64,000 bases of DNA from Candidatus Gastranaerophilales bacterium (GTDB lineage: Bacteria > Cyanobacteriota > Vampirovibrionia > Gastranaerophilales > Gastranaerophilaceae), in NCBI GenBank assembly GCA_944325605.1, contig CALVAX010000004.1, positions 1 through 64,000 on the forward strand, given 5' to 3'. Below, piece by piece: positions 28,661 through 39,496 of this stretch. The position numbers were made by a program, and so were the translations under genes. The notes under the pieces are model-generated. The model was given only the letters and a program-made list of their open reading frames with translations. It was not told the DNA's origin and made no database searches. Positions within the stretch are counted from its first letter, which is position 1, and every line of letters starts with the position of its first letter.

Positions 28661-29370
28661 AATAAATCACCTCTTCACTTTTTGACCCCTCACTCGAATT
28701 TCTAAATTCGCTGCGCTCATTAAGAAATTCTACCCTCAGCCATACGGCATACAGTCTCACACGGCTCATTCTTCGCCGGTTCGAACTAGCATCCCACAAG
28801 GGGCGAGGGGAAATATTTTACGTAACGCACTTATTCACTTTGTTTTCAACTTTACGTCTTAACGTACTAACGCCTTTTTTAAAGTAAATAAGTGACGAGG
28901 TGATGAAGTGAATAAGTTCTTTTCGGCGCTCCGCGCAAATTTTAATTTAACGTAACGCACTTATTCACCTATTTACTTATTCACTTATTCACTTTGTTAA
29001 AATCGCCTTTCTCAACTCTCTTCACCATCACTTTCGCCCCATTTTGTCTTTCACTGTCATTCTGAACTTGTTTCAGAATCTCAACGTCATCCTGAGGCGC
29101 ACGAGCAGAGGGTGAAAGGCGTTAGCCGTACCCGTTTACTGCGAGTGCGAAAAGCCGAAGGATCTTCTGGAAACACAAAAGGATTCTTCGGTCGTTTCAC
29201 TCCCTCAGAATGACATGACTTAGACAAAATGGGGCGCTGTCTTAACGTCCTAACGTCTTTTATTCTAAAACCTCTTAGTGCCCTAGTATCTTTTTCCGAA
29301 ACAAACCTTTCAACCATTCCACCGTTCAACCATTCAACTTCCCTCACCCTTCACCTTTCTTATGTAAACA

Positions 29371-29381
29371 TTTGTTACAAA
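29371..29381. promoter_or_regulatory. TTTGTTACAAA motif
   Basis: Copy of the recurrent TTTTGTAACAAAA palindrome (reverse orientation, 11 bp), 15 bases before the -35 box of the second ASQARLL paralog. Confidence 0.45.
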
Positions 29382-29396
29382 TCTATCATCATATTT

Positions 29397-29424
29397 TAAA
29401 GATTGAAAGCTAAAATGCCGTCAT
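29397..29424 (+). promoter_or_regulatory. Sigma-28-like promoter (second ASQARLL paralog)
   Basis: TAAAGATT (29397-29404), 12 bases, GCCGTCAT (29417-29424), 54 bases before the ATG. The TAAAGATT box is identical to that at 26269 and the spacing is the same. Confidence 0.55.
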
Positions 29425-29478
29425 ACTACATGAATAATCAGGAAATTGTTACTAACTCGAAAGGAAACACGTAAGACA

Positions 29479-31197
29479 ATGGGATTAGCGGCATCACAAG
29501 CAAGATTATTAACAATCACGGCCAGAAAGTCTGACTGTGAATATAAAAGCATGCTGCTTTCACACCAGAAAATAGCATTGTCACGTGATATGAGCAGGCT
29601 TTCAGCAGAATATGATGATGCAATTGCTCAGACAAAACTGGTTTACGATTATTACGGCAACAGCGAAGCAACGCCTTTGACTTATAACCTGATGATGACA
29701 CCGTCAGCGATGAATAATTACACTCCGCTTCTGGTGACTGACAATTCAGGCAGAGTTGTGCTGGATTCACGGCTTGCAAAAGCCGCAAGGGATGCGGGTA
29801 TTCCGCAGGAAGGCCTTGACGGTCTGCCGTCAAGCGATTTGCGTAATGCGTTTATTGATTCTCTTGCTTCGACAGGTTATATCAGTCAGAATACCGCTGA
29901 CAATATTAAAAAGACATCTTACAACCAGACAGCAGGTGTTGGATCTACCGATCTTATTAATATTAATACAACTGAATGTAATCTGACAGAATTGACAGAG
30001 ATGCTGACAACACAATATTTTGATTTCGGTGACGTTATCGGATTCAATAACGAGTTTGTGGATGATGTATACCTTAAAAAACGTGAAAATAATACAAACA
30101 CACAAGCCGGGAATGAGATAACTTTTGCGGAGCTCTTGAACGGTGATTATATCTTGATGGCAGAAACCAAGGATGATGGTCGTGATAACTTAAGTTTTAA
30201 CAACTTAACTGTTGATGGCGGTGTAACAGACGTTCTTTGCGGATTAAGCCTATGGGAAACAATGTTCCAGACATTTGAGGGACTTCTTGATACCGGAGAT
30301 GAATATACACAGGCCGCATTGGCTTATGCAAGACGTATGATTAGTGATAAGGTCACTAACCTCGGTGCCGGAATGGATTCAGGTAAAGCTTACGGTTATA
30401 GTGGCGATGGTACAGGTACTGTTGGTACAGAAGCAGGTCGAGATTATCATGAAGATGGTAAAAATATTCACGACAACTTCGGTGATTGGAGATATGTTGG
30501 TGAAAGTTACGACAGTGAAGTAAGAAATGCTGCAAATGATAGTATCTCAGCTGATGTCATAGGTTTGAATGGTATTTATAACCAGGACTGCACAGGTGGT
30601 GATAAAGATGATGACTCTTGTATGTCAATGGCTACCATCAACATTTCATCTATGTTCAAGGCATACCTGACATACTTTGCTCAGTACATGGAAGGTATTG
30701 ATAGTTCAATTTATGAAGTTAACAATACAAAAACAAATTCAAACCTGATTGATGATATGTTTACATTCACAGTTGTGACTGATGTTGATACATCAGGCGA
30801 CAACCTTTTGATTGCAGCATTCTACGATACATTGTTCAACCAGATTTGTACTAAAGGCTGGACTGAAAATGACAAGGTTAACGACCAGGATTATATGCAG
30901 GAATCCCTCAAAAACGGCAATATGTATATTTCAAGCCTTGCTGATGACGGCTACTATTATCAGGGCAACTATGCAACTCACAACTACATCAAAGAAATTA
31001 CCGATGAAGAAGCTATTGCTCAGGCTGAAGCTAAATACAACCGCGAAAAAGAAAAACTTAACTACAAAGAAAATATCCTCGATATGAAGATGAAAAATCT
31101 TGATACAGAAATTTCATCACTCACAACCGAATATGACACAATCAAATCAGTTATATCCAAAAACATTGAAAAAGGCTTCAAGCGTTACGAAGCATAG
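29479..31197 (+). CDS. Unknown ASQARLL-family protein, larger paralog (572 aa)
   Basis: Paralog of 26340-27464. The shared N-terminus is MGLAASQARLLTITARKSD. A matching middle piece is LLVTDNSGRVVLDSRLAKA (compare YVVTNKDGKVLVTAEIAKA). The C-terminal helix is AEAKYNREKEKLNYKENILD followed by EYDTIKSVISKNIEKGF. An Asp/Gly/Asn-rich central domain of about 350 residues is specific to this copy. There is no signal peptide. The open frame begins at 29446, but AAAGGAAA before the ATG at 29479 and alignment with the paralog fix the start there. A perfect terminator follows. Export through the flagellar-type system is inferred, not shown. Confidence 0.87.
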   Translation: MGLAASQARLLTITARKSDCEYKSMLLSHQKIALSRDMSRLSAEYDDAIAQTKLVYDYYGNSEATPLTYNLMMTPSAMNNYTPLLVTDNSGRVVLDSRLAKAARDAGIPQEGLDGLPSSDLRNAFIDSLASTGYISQNTADNIKKTSYNQTAGVGSTDLININTTECNLTELTEMLTTQYFDFGDVIGFNNEFVDDVYLKKRENNTNTQAGNEITFAELLNGDYILMAETKDDGRDNLSFNNLTVDGGVTDVLCGLSLWETMFQTFEGLLDTGDEYTQAALAYARRMISDKVTNLGAGMDSGKAYGYSGDGTGTVGTEAGRDYHEDGKNIHDNFGDWRYVGESYDSEVRNAANDSISADVIGLNGIYNQDCTGGDKDDDSCMSMATINISSMFKAYLTYFAQYMEGIDSSIYEVNNTKTNSNLIDDMFTFTVVTDVDTSGDNLLIAAFYDTLFNQICTKGWTENDKVNDQDYMQESLKNGNMYISSLADDGYYYQGNYATHNYIKEITDEEAIAQAEAKYNREKEKLNYKENILDMKMKNLDTEISSLTTEYDTIKSVISKNIEKGFKRYEA

Positions 31198-31213
31198 GAC
31201 AATAAATAAACTT

Positions 31214-31249
31214 AATCAATCCTCTCTAACATAGTGAGGATTGATTTTT
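31214..31249 (+). terminator. Rho-independent terminator
   Basis: AATCAATCCTC and GAGGATTGATT form an 11-bp perfect stem followed by TTT, 16 bases after the stop of the 572-aa gene. Confidence 0.9.
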
Positions 31250-31963
31250 ATATAAAAGTTTGGATAATCACAAGAATCTTCACGAACATTTTTTGATTCT
31301 TCGCTGCGCTCAGGATGACATGTTCTTTATTGTCGGACTTGTAAATCCAACCAACTACTGGTGAGGATTAATATTTATGATTTACCTCAGTCTGAGGACA
31401 AAGTCAGAATACTCTCGCAAATTTTTGAAGCAATTAGATTAGGCTTTCAGCCAAACTAAGAATACATTTTTTATTATGTTCATTCTTTTCTTTTGTTGCA
31501 GTGCAAAAGAAAAGAACGAACCAAGAAAAGAAAACATGCGACCAAAAAGCATCTCTAAGGCTCAACCCGAGGCTCGCAAACTCGCTTCGCTCAGACAATG
31601 CTCGCCTTGTTGCTGTTTCGCTAAGAGCTGCTAATTAGAATCTTAGTTAGGTTAAAAATCCAACATATTACTTCATCTCATTCCAAGGACGAAGTCCAAA
31701 ACTCTCGCAGGTTTTTGAAGTGGATTCATCGCCTTCGGCTCAGAATGACGCACATTTATTTCTCCCATAAAAAAATAACAGCCGCTTTCGCGGCTTTATC
31801 TCATTGTAAAAGGTTAGTGTGTAGGAGAAAATAAAGAAAAAGAAAATGGTTTTATATTCATGGTATACCCATGATATTTAAATATATAACATATATTATT
31901 TATATCTTTTACATATCTTAAAGATACATTATTCTCTAATTCTTTTCAATCCTTAATATTAAA
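31250..31963. repeat. Repeat island upstream of lptB
   Basis: No gene is supported. It holds REP-like units (31271-31322 and about 31680-31755) and a structured repeat with a 13-bp stem (31483-31516) extending to about 31632, which is an inverted near-copy of about 49960-50190. A small AGCCGC-tttc-GCGGCT hairpin (31780-31795) is followed by a very AT-rich stretch. Confidence 0.8.
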
Positions 31964-31992
31964 TTGCAATGAGTAAATATTTTAAGTAAAAT
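31964..31992 (+). promoter_or_regulatory. lptB promoter
   Basis: TTGCAA (31964-31969), a 17-base spacer and TAAAAT (31987-31992) sit 27 bases before the ATG, with GGGGGAA as ribosome site. Confidence 0.65.
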
Positions 31993-32019
31993 ACTGTTAT
32001 TCAAAAACGGGGGAACTCA

Positions 32020-32745
32020 ATGGAGATTAGAGCTAAAAATCTTGTTAAAATATACGGCGACAGAAGCGTTGTTAACGATATATCGTTTAACATTAACAAG
32101 GGTGAAGTCGTCTGCCTTCTCGGGCCTAACGGCGCCGGAAAAACAACGACTTTTTATATGGTTGTAGGTCTTGTTAAACCCAACAGCGGTCATATTATGC
32201 TCGATAATCAGGATATCTCGGCATGGCCTATGAACATAAGAGCTAAAGCCGGTATCGGATACCTTCCGCAGGAGGCCTCTATCTTCAGAAAACTCTCCGT
32301 TGAAGACAACATAAAACTCGTTTTGCAAATGAACGAAAAATTGACAGAATACGAGAAAAAAAGAAAACTGGAAGAACTTTTGACGGAATTCGGGGTTTTA
32401 AGACTTCGCAACTATTCAGCAGTTTCGCTTTCAGGCGGAGAAAGACGGCGTGTTGAAATTGCAAGAGCGCTTGCTGCAAGCCCTGATTTTATGCTTCTGG
32501 ATGAGCCTTTTGCCGGTATTGACCCTATCGCAATCGGTGAAATCAAAGATAACATCAGAAAAATTTCTCAGGACAAAGGCCTCGGCGTTCTGATTACAGA
32601 CCACAACCCGAAAGCCACCCTCTCAATCACAGACCGCGCTTATGTAATCTTTGACGGTAAAATTAAAATTCAGGGCAAAAGTGAGGATGTTGCGGTTGAC
32701 CCTGTTGCCAAAGAATTCTATCTTGGAAAGGATTTTGCTCTTTAA
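32020..32745 (+). CDS. lptB: LPS transport ABC ATPase LptB
   Basis: ATPase that drives extraction of LPS from the inner membrane with LptF/G. Walker A GPNGAGKTT (about residue 37), Q-loop YLPQEAS (about 84), ABC signature LSGGERRR (about 139), Walker B MLLDEPFAGIDP and the H-loop in ITDHNP are all present. The LptB-specific AGIGYLPQEASIFRKLSVED is clear. 241 aa. The stop codon overlaps the start of the next gene (TAATG), so the ATPase and permease are coupled. Confidence 0.95.
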   Translation: MEIRAKNLVKIYGDRSVVNDISFNINKGEVVCLLGPNGAGKTTTFYMVVGLVKPNSGHIMLDNQDISAWPMNIRAKAGIGYLPQEASIFRKLSVEDNIKLVLQMNEKLTEYEKKRKLEELLTEFGVLRLRNYSAVSLSGGERRRVEIARALAASPDFMLLDEPFAGIDPIAIGEIKDNIRKISQDKGLGVLITDHNPKATLSITDRAYVIFDGKIKIQGKSEDVAVDPVAKEFYLGKDFAL

Positions 32746-33860
32746 TGAAACCTTTCAGAATAACCATTTATGACAAATATATATTCACGCAGGTATTTTT
32801 TGCAACATTTGTGGCAATTTTGCTGTTTACTGTCGTGTGGATTGCGCCTGAAATGCTTCTGAATACCATTAAAAGAACTCTTGAAGGCGTTTATACGGCA
32901 AAAACTGCTGTTTTAATCCTGTTCTACGAACTGCCGAAAATTTTAGGAAAAGCTTTCCCTGTCGGACTGTTATTGGGAACTCTATTCACTTTCGACAAAT
33001 TAAGCAAAGACAGTGAACTTACAATTTTTAGAGCAGTCGGAATGTCTTTTTTCAGAATACTGGCGCCGGTTTTTGTCTTAAGCCTCATTGTTACAGCAAT
33101 TTGTTTTGTAACTTACGATAAGCTGATTCCAATGTCCTGCCAGAAACTTATGGACATCAGGGGCGCAAAACCCGTAACTCAATATATTTACACTCAGAAA
33201 GATGACGGCGGACATCCGACTATGGCGGTTGTTGTTTCAAGATTTTCCATGGGCGATATGTCCAACGTAATTGTGCTTGATTTTTCTAAAAAACAGTATG
33301 ATGATGTGCATCAGCTTTCGGAAATTTATGTTGCTAAAACAGGGAAATGCTATGACGACCATTGGGATTTGAGAAATATCACTGAATACAAAGTAAATTC
33401 CGACGGAATTTTCCAGAGTATCAAAAAAATCAAACACATGAATATTTTAGATGATGGCAAATCTGCCAAAAATGCTTTTACACTAATGTCCTACAGCACA
33501 AAACGCGACAGAGATATTACAAACAATGACCTGAAAAATTACATCTCGCTTCTCAAGCAGGAAGGGTTGACTGAAGAATACAGGTTTATGATGAACAAGT
33601 ATCTGCAAAGATTTTTCCATCCGTTTGTGTGTGTGCTGCTCGCTATAATGGGGACATTACTCGGTTTCAGCAAACCAAGAGAACAAAGATTAGTCGGGTT
33701 TACGATTGCAATAGGATGCATATTCTTATATTATATAACTCTGCCGTTTTTTGACCTTCTGGCAGAAAAAGGCGTGCTGCCTCCATTAATTACAGCACTG
33801 TTCCCGCCTCTTGCTTTCTTTGCGGGTATTGTAGGTTTTTACAAATCAAAGGATTTATAA
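32745..33860 (+). CDS. LptF/LptG family permease
   Basis: YjgP/YjgQ-type transmembrane protein of the LPS exporter. Three membrane segments at each end (about 12-110 and 285-365) flank a periplasmic beta-jellyroll-like domain (about 130-275). The N-terminal DKYIFTQVFFATFVAILLFTV and the conserved FPVGLLLGTLFTFDKLSKDSEL are typical. At 371 aa it is normal for one permease. A second LptF/G gene is not here, so the exporter is either completed elsewhere or uses a homodimer. Confidence 0.9.
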   Translation: MKPFRITIYDKYIFTQVFFATFVAILLFTVVWIAPEMLLNTIKRTLEGVYTAKTAVLILFYELPKILGKAFPVGLLLGTLFTFDKLSKDSELTIFRAVGMSFFRILAPVFVLSLIVTAICFVTYDKLIPMSCQKLMDIRGAKPVTQYIYTQKDDGGHPTMAVVVSRFSMGDMSNVIVLDFSKKQYDDVHQLSEIYVAKTGKCYDDHWDLRNITEYKVNSDGIFQSIKKIKHMNILDDGKSAKNAFTLMSYSTKRDRDITNNDLKNYISLLKQEGLTEEYRFMMNKYLQRFFHPFVCVLLAIMGTLLGFSKPREQRLVGFTIAIGCIFLYYITLPFFDLLAEKGVLPPLITALFPPLAFFAGIVGFYKSKDL

Positions 33861-33864
33861 GGTT

Positions 33865-34668
33865 ATGAAAAAATTTTTGATAGTTTTAATTTTGATAATC
33901 TCAGGTAATTTATGCTTTGCAGCAGATCCCGTCAAGGTTGAATTTAACGACGGAATATATCATATCACTGTTACAGGCGACAAGATTAAAAAGAAAATAA
34001 AATTTCTCTCAAGTGAAAGCCTGATTACCAACAGTGAAGCCCACAAGGCATCTGACGCGCTTTTAACAATTAATGCAGGATTTTTTGATCCTGAAAACGG
34101 AAAATCAACTTCCTATATTGTTACAGACAATATTACTTCAGAAGACCCGCATTTTAATGAAAACTTGCTTAAAAACAGTGTCTTAAGAAAAAATCTTGAT
34201 AAAATATTGAACAGAACCGAATTCCGGATTTTGGAGTGCACAAATTCAAGAGATTTGAAATATGCAATAGTTCCGCATAATACATCAGCCGATTTCAGCT
34301 GTATAGTAAAAACTTCAGCACAGGGAGGGCCGCTTATTCTGCCGCAGTTAAGGCTTGAAGAAGAATATTTTGTAGTCAAAAAAGACGGTGTTGTTGTTAG
34401 AGAATCTGCCTCAGTTCTTCACAAAACAGCAAGAACAATTATTGGACTTAAAGATGACGAATTGCATATTTTGATAATAACAGATAAGCACCCGATGGAT
34501 TTGTACGAAGTTCAAAAATACTGCAAAGATTTGGGGCTTACAAGAGCGATGGCTTTTGACGGCGGAAGTTCCACTTCTATGAACTACAAAGACGAAATAG
34601 AGGTAGTTTCAACAGAAGAAAATTCTACAGGTCGAAGCATTAAATCATTTATGCAGATTATGAAATAA
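33865..34668 (+). CDS. Exported NAGPA-domain (phosphodiester glycosidase-like) protein
   Basis: Family of GlcNAc-1-phosphodiester alpha-N-acetylglucosaminidase-like proteins often found near envelope polysaccharide genes. The signal peptide covers residues 1-20 (ends CFAA). Family hallmarks are NAGFFDPENGK (about 70), AQGGPLILP (about 153), ARTIIGLKDDELHILIITD (about 191) and AMAFDGGSSTSM (about 230). It follows the permease after 4 bases, so it is part of the lptB operon, which suggests an envelope-glycan role. The substrate is unknown. Its end overlaps the convergent gene by 11 bases. Confidence 0.85.
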   Translation: MKKFLIVLILIISGNLCFAADPVKVEFNDGIYHITVTGDKIKKKIKFLSSESLITNSEAHKASDALLTINAGFFDPENGKSTSYIVTDNITSEDPHFNENLLKNSVLRKNLDKILNRTEFRILECTNSRDLKYAIVPHNTSADFSCIVKTSAQGGPLILPQLRLEEEYFVVKKDGVVVRESASVLHKTARTIIGLKDDELHILIITDKHPMDLYEVQKYCKDLGLTRAMAFDGGSSTSMNYKDEIEVVSTEENSTGRSIKSFMQIMK

Positions 34669-36175
34669 TTGACTCATTAATCATTTTAACGGCATCTTCG
34701 AGATTAATTCCGAGAAGTTTTTCTGTTAAAAAATCCTCAGAGGTATTATTAAGCGCTGTCAAATGTTTTATCATCATATCAGCTTCGTCTTTTGTAATCC
34801 CCTGCTTCATATCATATTCAAATGCGGCATATCTTATATCTGCAATTTTCGGGCTGAATTGAAAACCGAGGGTGTATTTATTGATTGAAGGTTCCTGGAT
34901 ATTAAACCAGTCCTGACGATTTTTCAGCCTTGCTTTTGCATCGCATTTCAAGCCGGACGCTGTTAGCATTTTGCGAAGTTCGATTATATTATCAACATGC
35001 CTGTTATAATTGGCAGTATATTCTTCAATTTCTTTATTTTCATGATTCAGCTTTATTGCGCCGAATTTGTTATAAACGAGTTCTTTTGCAAAATTTGTAT
35101 CCGGTTCATAAGCTATTAAATTATCAACAATGATATCATTAAATTCAGGATTTTTCTTTGCAAAATTTATAGCTTCCTCTGCCATTTTAATATTGTTATT
35201 AATCTTTTCATCCTGTGAGAACTTGCCGAGCTTAAACAATATTGAATTTTTAACCCTGTCAATACCGATAAACTTCAAGAAGTCCAGATATTTTTTAAAT
35301 TCTTCAACCTGCTTTTCTTTAGGCTTGCGGGCGATTAGATTATCGCTGTTTGTAAAGACTGCAGAGCGATAATAATTATTAGAAAATTTTCCGTCTGTAA
35401 TAACCGGAAATACAATATCTCTGACTTCTTTATCCAGATTATCAACTTGTCTTAAATAATTGATATAATTATTCGCAAATCTTGCTTTTGAGTCTTTAAA
35501 AACTTCTGTATATTCCGGATGTTGTTTTGTGAATTCGGAAATACCGATAATATATCTTTCAAAGTTATCACGCTTCAAATTGTGCGACAGAAAAGAAACA
35601 TTCAATTCTTCAGGCGCAAGTCCGGAGATGAATTTGAGATACTGGGGTATCAGATCATACTGATATTCATAAGACAGGTCTTCAACAGCACTTCTGAAAT
35701 TCTGCCAGAATACAACTTTATCAGCATCATTTTTGCATTTTTTATATACAGAAAAGTCAAAAATTTCCGCAACTTTTTTCATATCGACAGATGTTCGTTT
35801 AAGACGTTCCGAGCGTTCGCCTTCAACAGGAACTTCCTGAACTGAAAACTTTGCCGGGATTTGTTTTACAGGCTCTTTTTTAGCAAAGATTTCTTCAATA
35901 GTTTCGGTAACTTCTTCTACAACAGGCTTTACAACTTCCTCTTTAACTTTTTTTTGTCCGAGGTTTCTAAAAACACCGGCGCGTCCCGCATACGCAACAG
36001 CCAAAATCGCTGCAGACACAACACCTGCACTTTTTAAGAATTTTGTTGCTTTTTTAGAGCGTTCTTCCTGTTGTTCCCAGAGCTCCCTGTTACTAACGAC
36101 AGCGGGAGTATCTCCGCCGAATGGCGATACCCCCTGTCGTTTTACATTAAAAATATTTATTTTTGATACGTTCAT
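34658..36175 (-). CDS. Unknown membrane-anchored helical protein (505 aa)
   Basis: Not recognised. The N-terminus is MNVSKINIFNVKRQGVSPFGGD, which ends in an F-G-G like other unknown proteins here. One membrane segment follows (about 45-62, SAGVVSAAILAVAYAGRAG), then a Glu/Lys/Val/Pro-rich linker (VKEEVVKPVVEEVTETIEEI). About 380 residues after that are mostly helical and charged, with possible repeats of Leu/Phe/Asn-rich helices. The large domain probably faces away from the short N-terminal side. It is a single-gene unit. AAGG lies 6 bases before the ATG. A weak version of the GGCAATT promoter block lies at 36196-36226. Confidence 0.8.
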   Translation of the reverse strand: MNVSKINIFNVKRQGVSPFGGDTPAVVSNRELWEQQEERSKKATKFLKSAGVVSAAILAVAYAGRAGVFRNLGQKKVKEEVVKPVVEEVTETIEEIFAKKEPVKQIPAKFSVQEVPVEGERSERLKRTSVDMKKVAEIFDFSVYKKCKNDADKVVFWQNFRSAVEDLSYEYQYDLIPQYLKFISGLAPEELNVSFLSHNLKRDNFERYIIGISEFTKQHPEYTEVFKDSKARFANNYINYLRQVDNLDKEVRDIVFPVITDGKFSNNYYRSAVFTNSDNLIARKPKEKQVEEFKKYLDFLKFIGIDRVKNSILFKLGKFSQDEKINNNIKMAEEAINFAKKNPEFNDIIVDNLIAYEPDTNFAKELVYNKFGAIKLNHENKEIEEYTANYNRHVDNIIELRKMLTASGLKCDAKARLKNRQDWFNIQEPSINKYTLGFQFSPKIADIRYAAFEYDMKQGITKDEADMMIKHLTALNNTSEDFLTEKLLGINLEDAVKMINESIIS

Positions 36176-36262
36176 GGTTAACCTTTTTAGCCGTTATTAT
36201 AAAAATCCTGAATATTTTTTTTTGCTAAAAAGTTTGTAAAATTTACATTATTTAACTATTTA

Positions 36263-37027
36263 TTATTTAACAAAAAAGCTTGCATTTACATTTGCATAGA
36301 TTTTTATAGCGCCGGCCTGAAGCGGTATTGCCTCACCGTAAGCAGAACCTGATTCTGCAGAGTCTGCGGCTTTAGCGCTCAGCATCATATTTCTGTAAGT
36401 TACTCTTGATGATGAATTCGGGCTGCAGCTTCCGCTGATTGATTTTACACCTGTAATTGATGAGCCTGCAGCTTTTACAATACTGTCAGCCTGAGAACGT
36501 GCACGCTGGGTTGCGACTGACAATAGCGCATCGCATTCCTGTTCATATTTTGAGAGAGTAAAGCTTAAGTTGCTAACATCAGTTGCGCCGAGGCTGATTG
36601 CTTTGTCTATCATATCACCGGCTTTGTCAATTGATTTTGTGTGTACAATAACGGTATTTGAAACTTCATATTTATCAAGGTTTCTTTTGTTGTTTGATGA
36701 ATATGTATAAACCGGATTTGCGCTAAAGTTAGCTGTTTTAACATAATCACCGTTTTCAGGATTAATCATTTCTTTTAGTGCTGTATAAACTTTTCCGGAA
36801 ATTTCTTTGTTTTCAGCCGTTGCTTTCTGCATGGATTTGCTGTCGGAAGTTACAACAGAGATAGAAATTTCAGCCAGATCAGGTGTCAATTCTTTATTTG
36901 AGGATGCGCTGATTGTAACATAACCTCTCTCCGGAGTTTCAGTAACTGTTACACCTGCATTTGCAGAAGTAAGTGTAATACCTGTAACAATTGCGGCTGC
37001 TGCCGCTGCAACTAAAAATCTTTTCAT
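36263..37027 (-). CDS. SIMPL-domain (DUF541) exported protein
   Basis: The signal peptide (residues 1-24, ends ANAG) directs it to the periplasm or outside. The SIMPL fold is indicated by GYVTISASSNKELTPDLAEI near residue 35, ALSVATQRARSQADSIVKAAG near 165, and the C-terminal GAIKIYANVNASFFV, with 254 aa in all. The family (E. coli YggE is an example) has been linked to envelope or oxidative stress without a defined activity. It overlaps the upstream membrane-protein gene by 4 bases, so it is the last gene of the speB-ligA operon. Confidence 0.87.
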   Translation of the reverse strand: MKRFLVAAAAAAIVTGITLTSANAGVTVTETPERGYVTISASSNKELTPDLAEISISVVTSDSKSMQKATAENKEISGKVYTALKEMINPENGDYVKTANFSANPVYTYSSNNKRNLDKYEVSNTVIVHTKSIDKAGDMIDKAISLGATDVSNLSFTLSKYEQECDALLSVATQRARSQADSIVKAAGSSITGVKSISGSCSPNSSSRVTYRNMMLSAKAADSAESGSAYGEAIPLQAGAIKIYANVNASFFVK

Positions 37028-37458
37028 AAATTCTCCTTTTTATTCTCATTTAACGTTGAGTCAGATTTATTTTCCAAATCAGACTTTTTAGTTTCGTCAT
37101 ATTTTTCACTTCTCAAAATCATTGAATTGATTCGTGAAGCCTGCGACTGTGTTTTTATCCTGTCCATCAAATCACGGATTTCGGATTCATTAAGCTGTGC
37201 AGCTTTTTTCATTTGCACAACAGATCTGCCGCTGCCTGAAAGATACACAATAAGCGCAACTATTGACCAGAGCAAAATTCCCTGCAAAATATTTATCTCA
37301 GGCAAATTTAAATATTCTGACAGAAAATTATTCCACAAACACATTCCAACAAGCCCCGGGAATACTACAAAGCCTGCCACAAGACAAACTGCGACAAAAG
37401 CAATGAATATTAATCCCCTAAGACCTGATATTTGTATAATTTTAGCATTTTTTCTCAT
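37024..37458 (-). CDS. Small two-helix membrane protein of unknown function
   Basis: Not recognised. Two hydrophobic segments (about 13-36 and 58-76) are separated by a short loop with NLPEINI. A cytoplasmic tail of about 65 residues is polar and charged and probably helical. It begins just after the ligA stop and overlaps the SIMPL gene by 4 bases, so it is certainly translated within this operon. Its layout is similar to LapA-like proteins, but no family motif is firm. Confidence 0.8.
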   Translation of the reverse strand: MRKNAKIIQISGLRGLIFIAFVAVCLVAGFVVFPGLVGMCLWNNFLSEYLNLPEINILQGILLWSIVALIVYLSGSGRSVVQMKKAAQLNESEIRDLMDRIKTQSQASRINSMILRSEKYDETKKSDLENKSDSTLNENKKENL

Positions 37459-37459
37459 T

Positions 37460-39478
<2,019 letters not shown>

Positions 39479-39496
39479 CTAATAAAAGCCTGTAAT

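Larger units (their letters stand above)
28661..29478. repeat. Repeat island between trpS and the second ASQARLL paralog
   Basis: No gene is supported. It contains one palindromic ~125-bp repeat (28685-28810, with GGTTCGAACTAGCATCCC), runs of the word CTTATTCACTT near 28840-29000, REP-like units at 29055-29220, and CATTCAACC-type words to about 29350. It then holds TTTGTTACAAA (29371-29381) and the sigma-28-like promoter. Confidence 0.8.

Noticed and set aside
28735-28810. tRNA gene suggested by GGTTCGAA
   Set aside because: No acceptor stem, D-arm, anticodon arm or CCA-proximal pairing could be drawn. The sequence is one copy of a dispersed palindromic repeat.
29087-29347. 86-codon minus-strand frame
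   Set aside because: It is made of REP-like sequence and short-word tracts. Its CHSEGVKRP-type string is the usual translation of the repeat.
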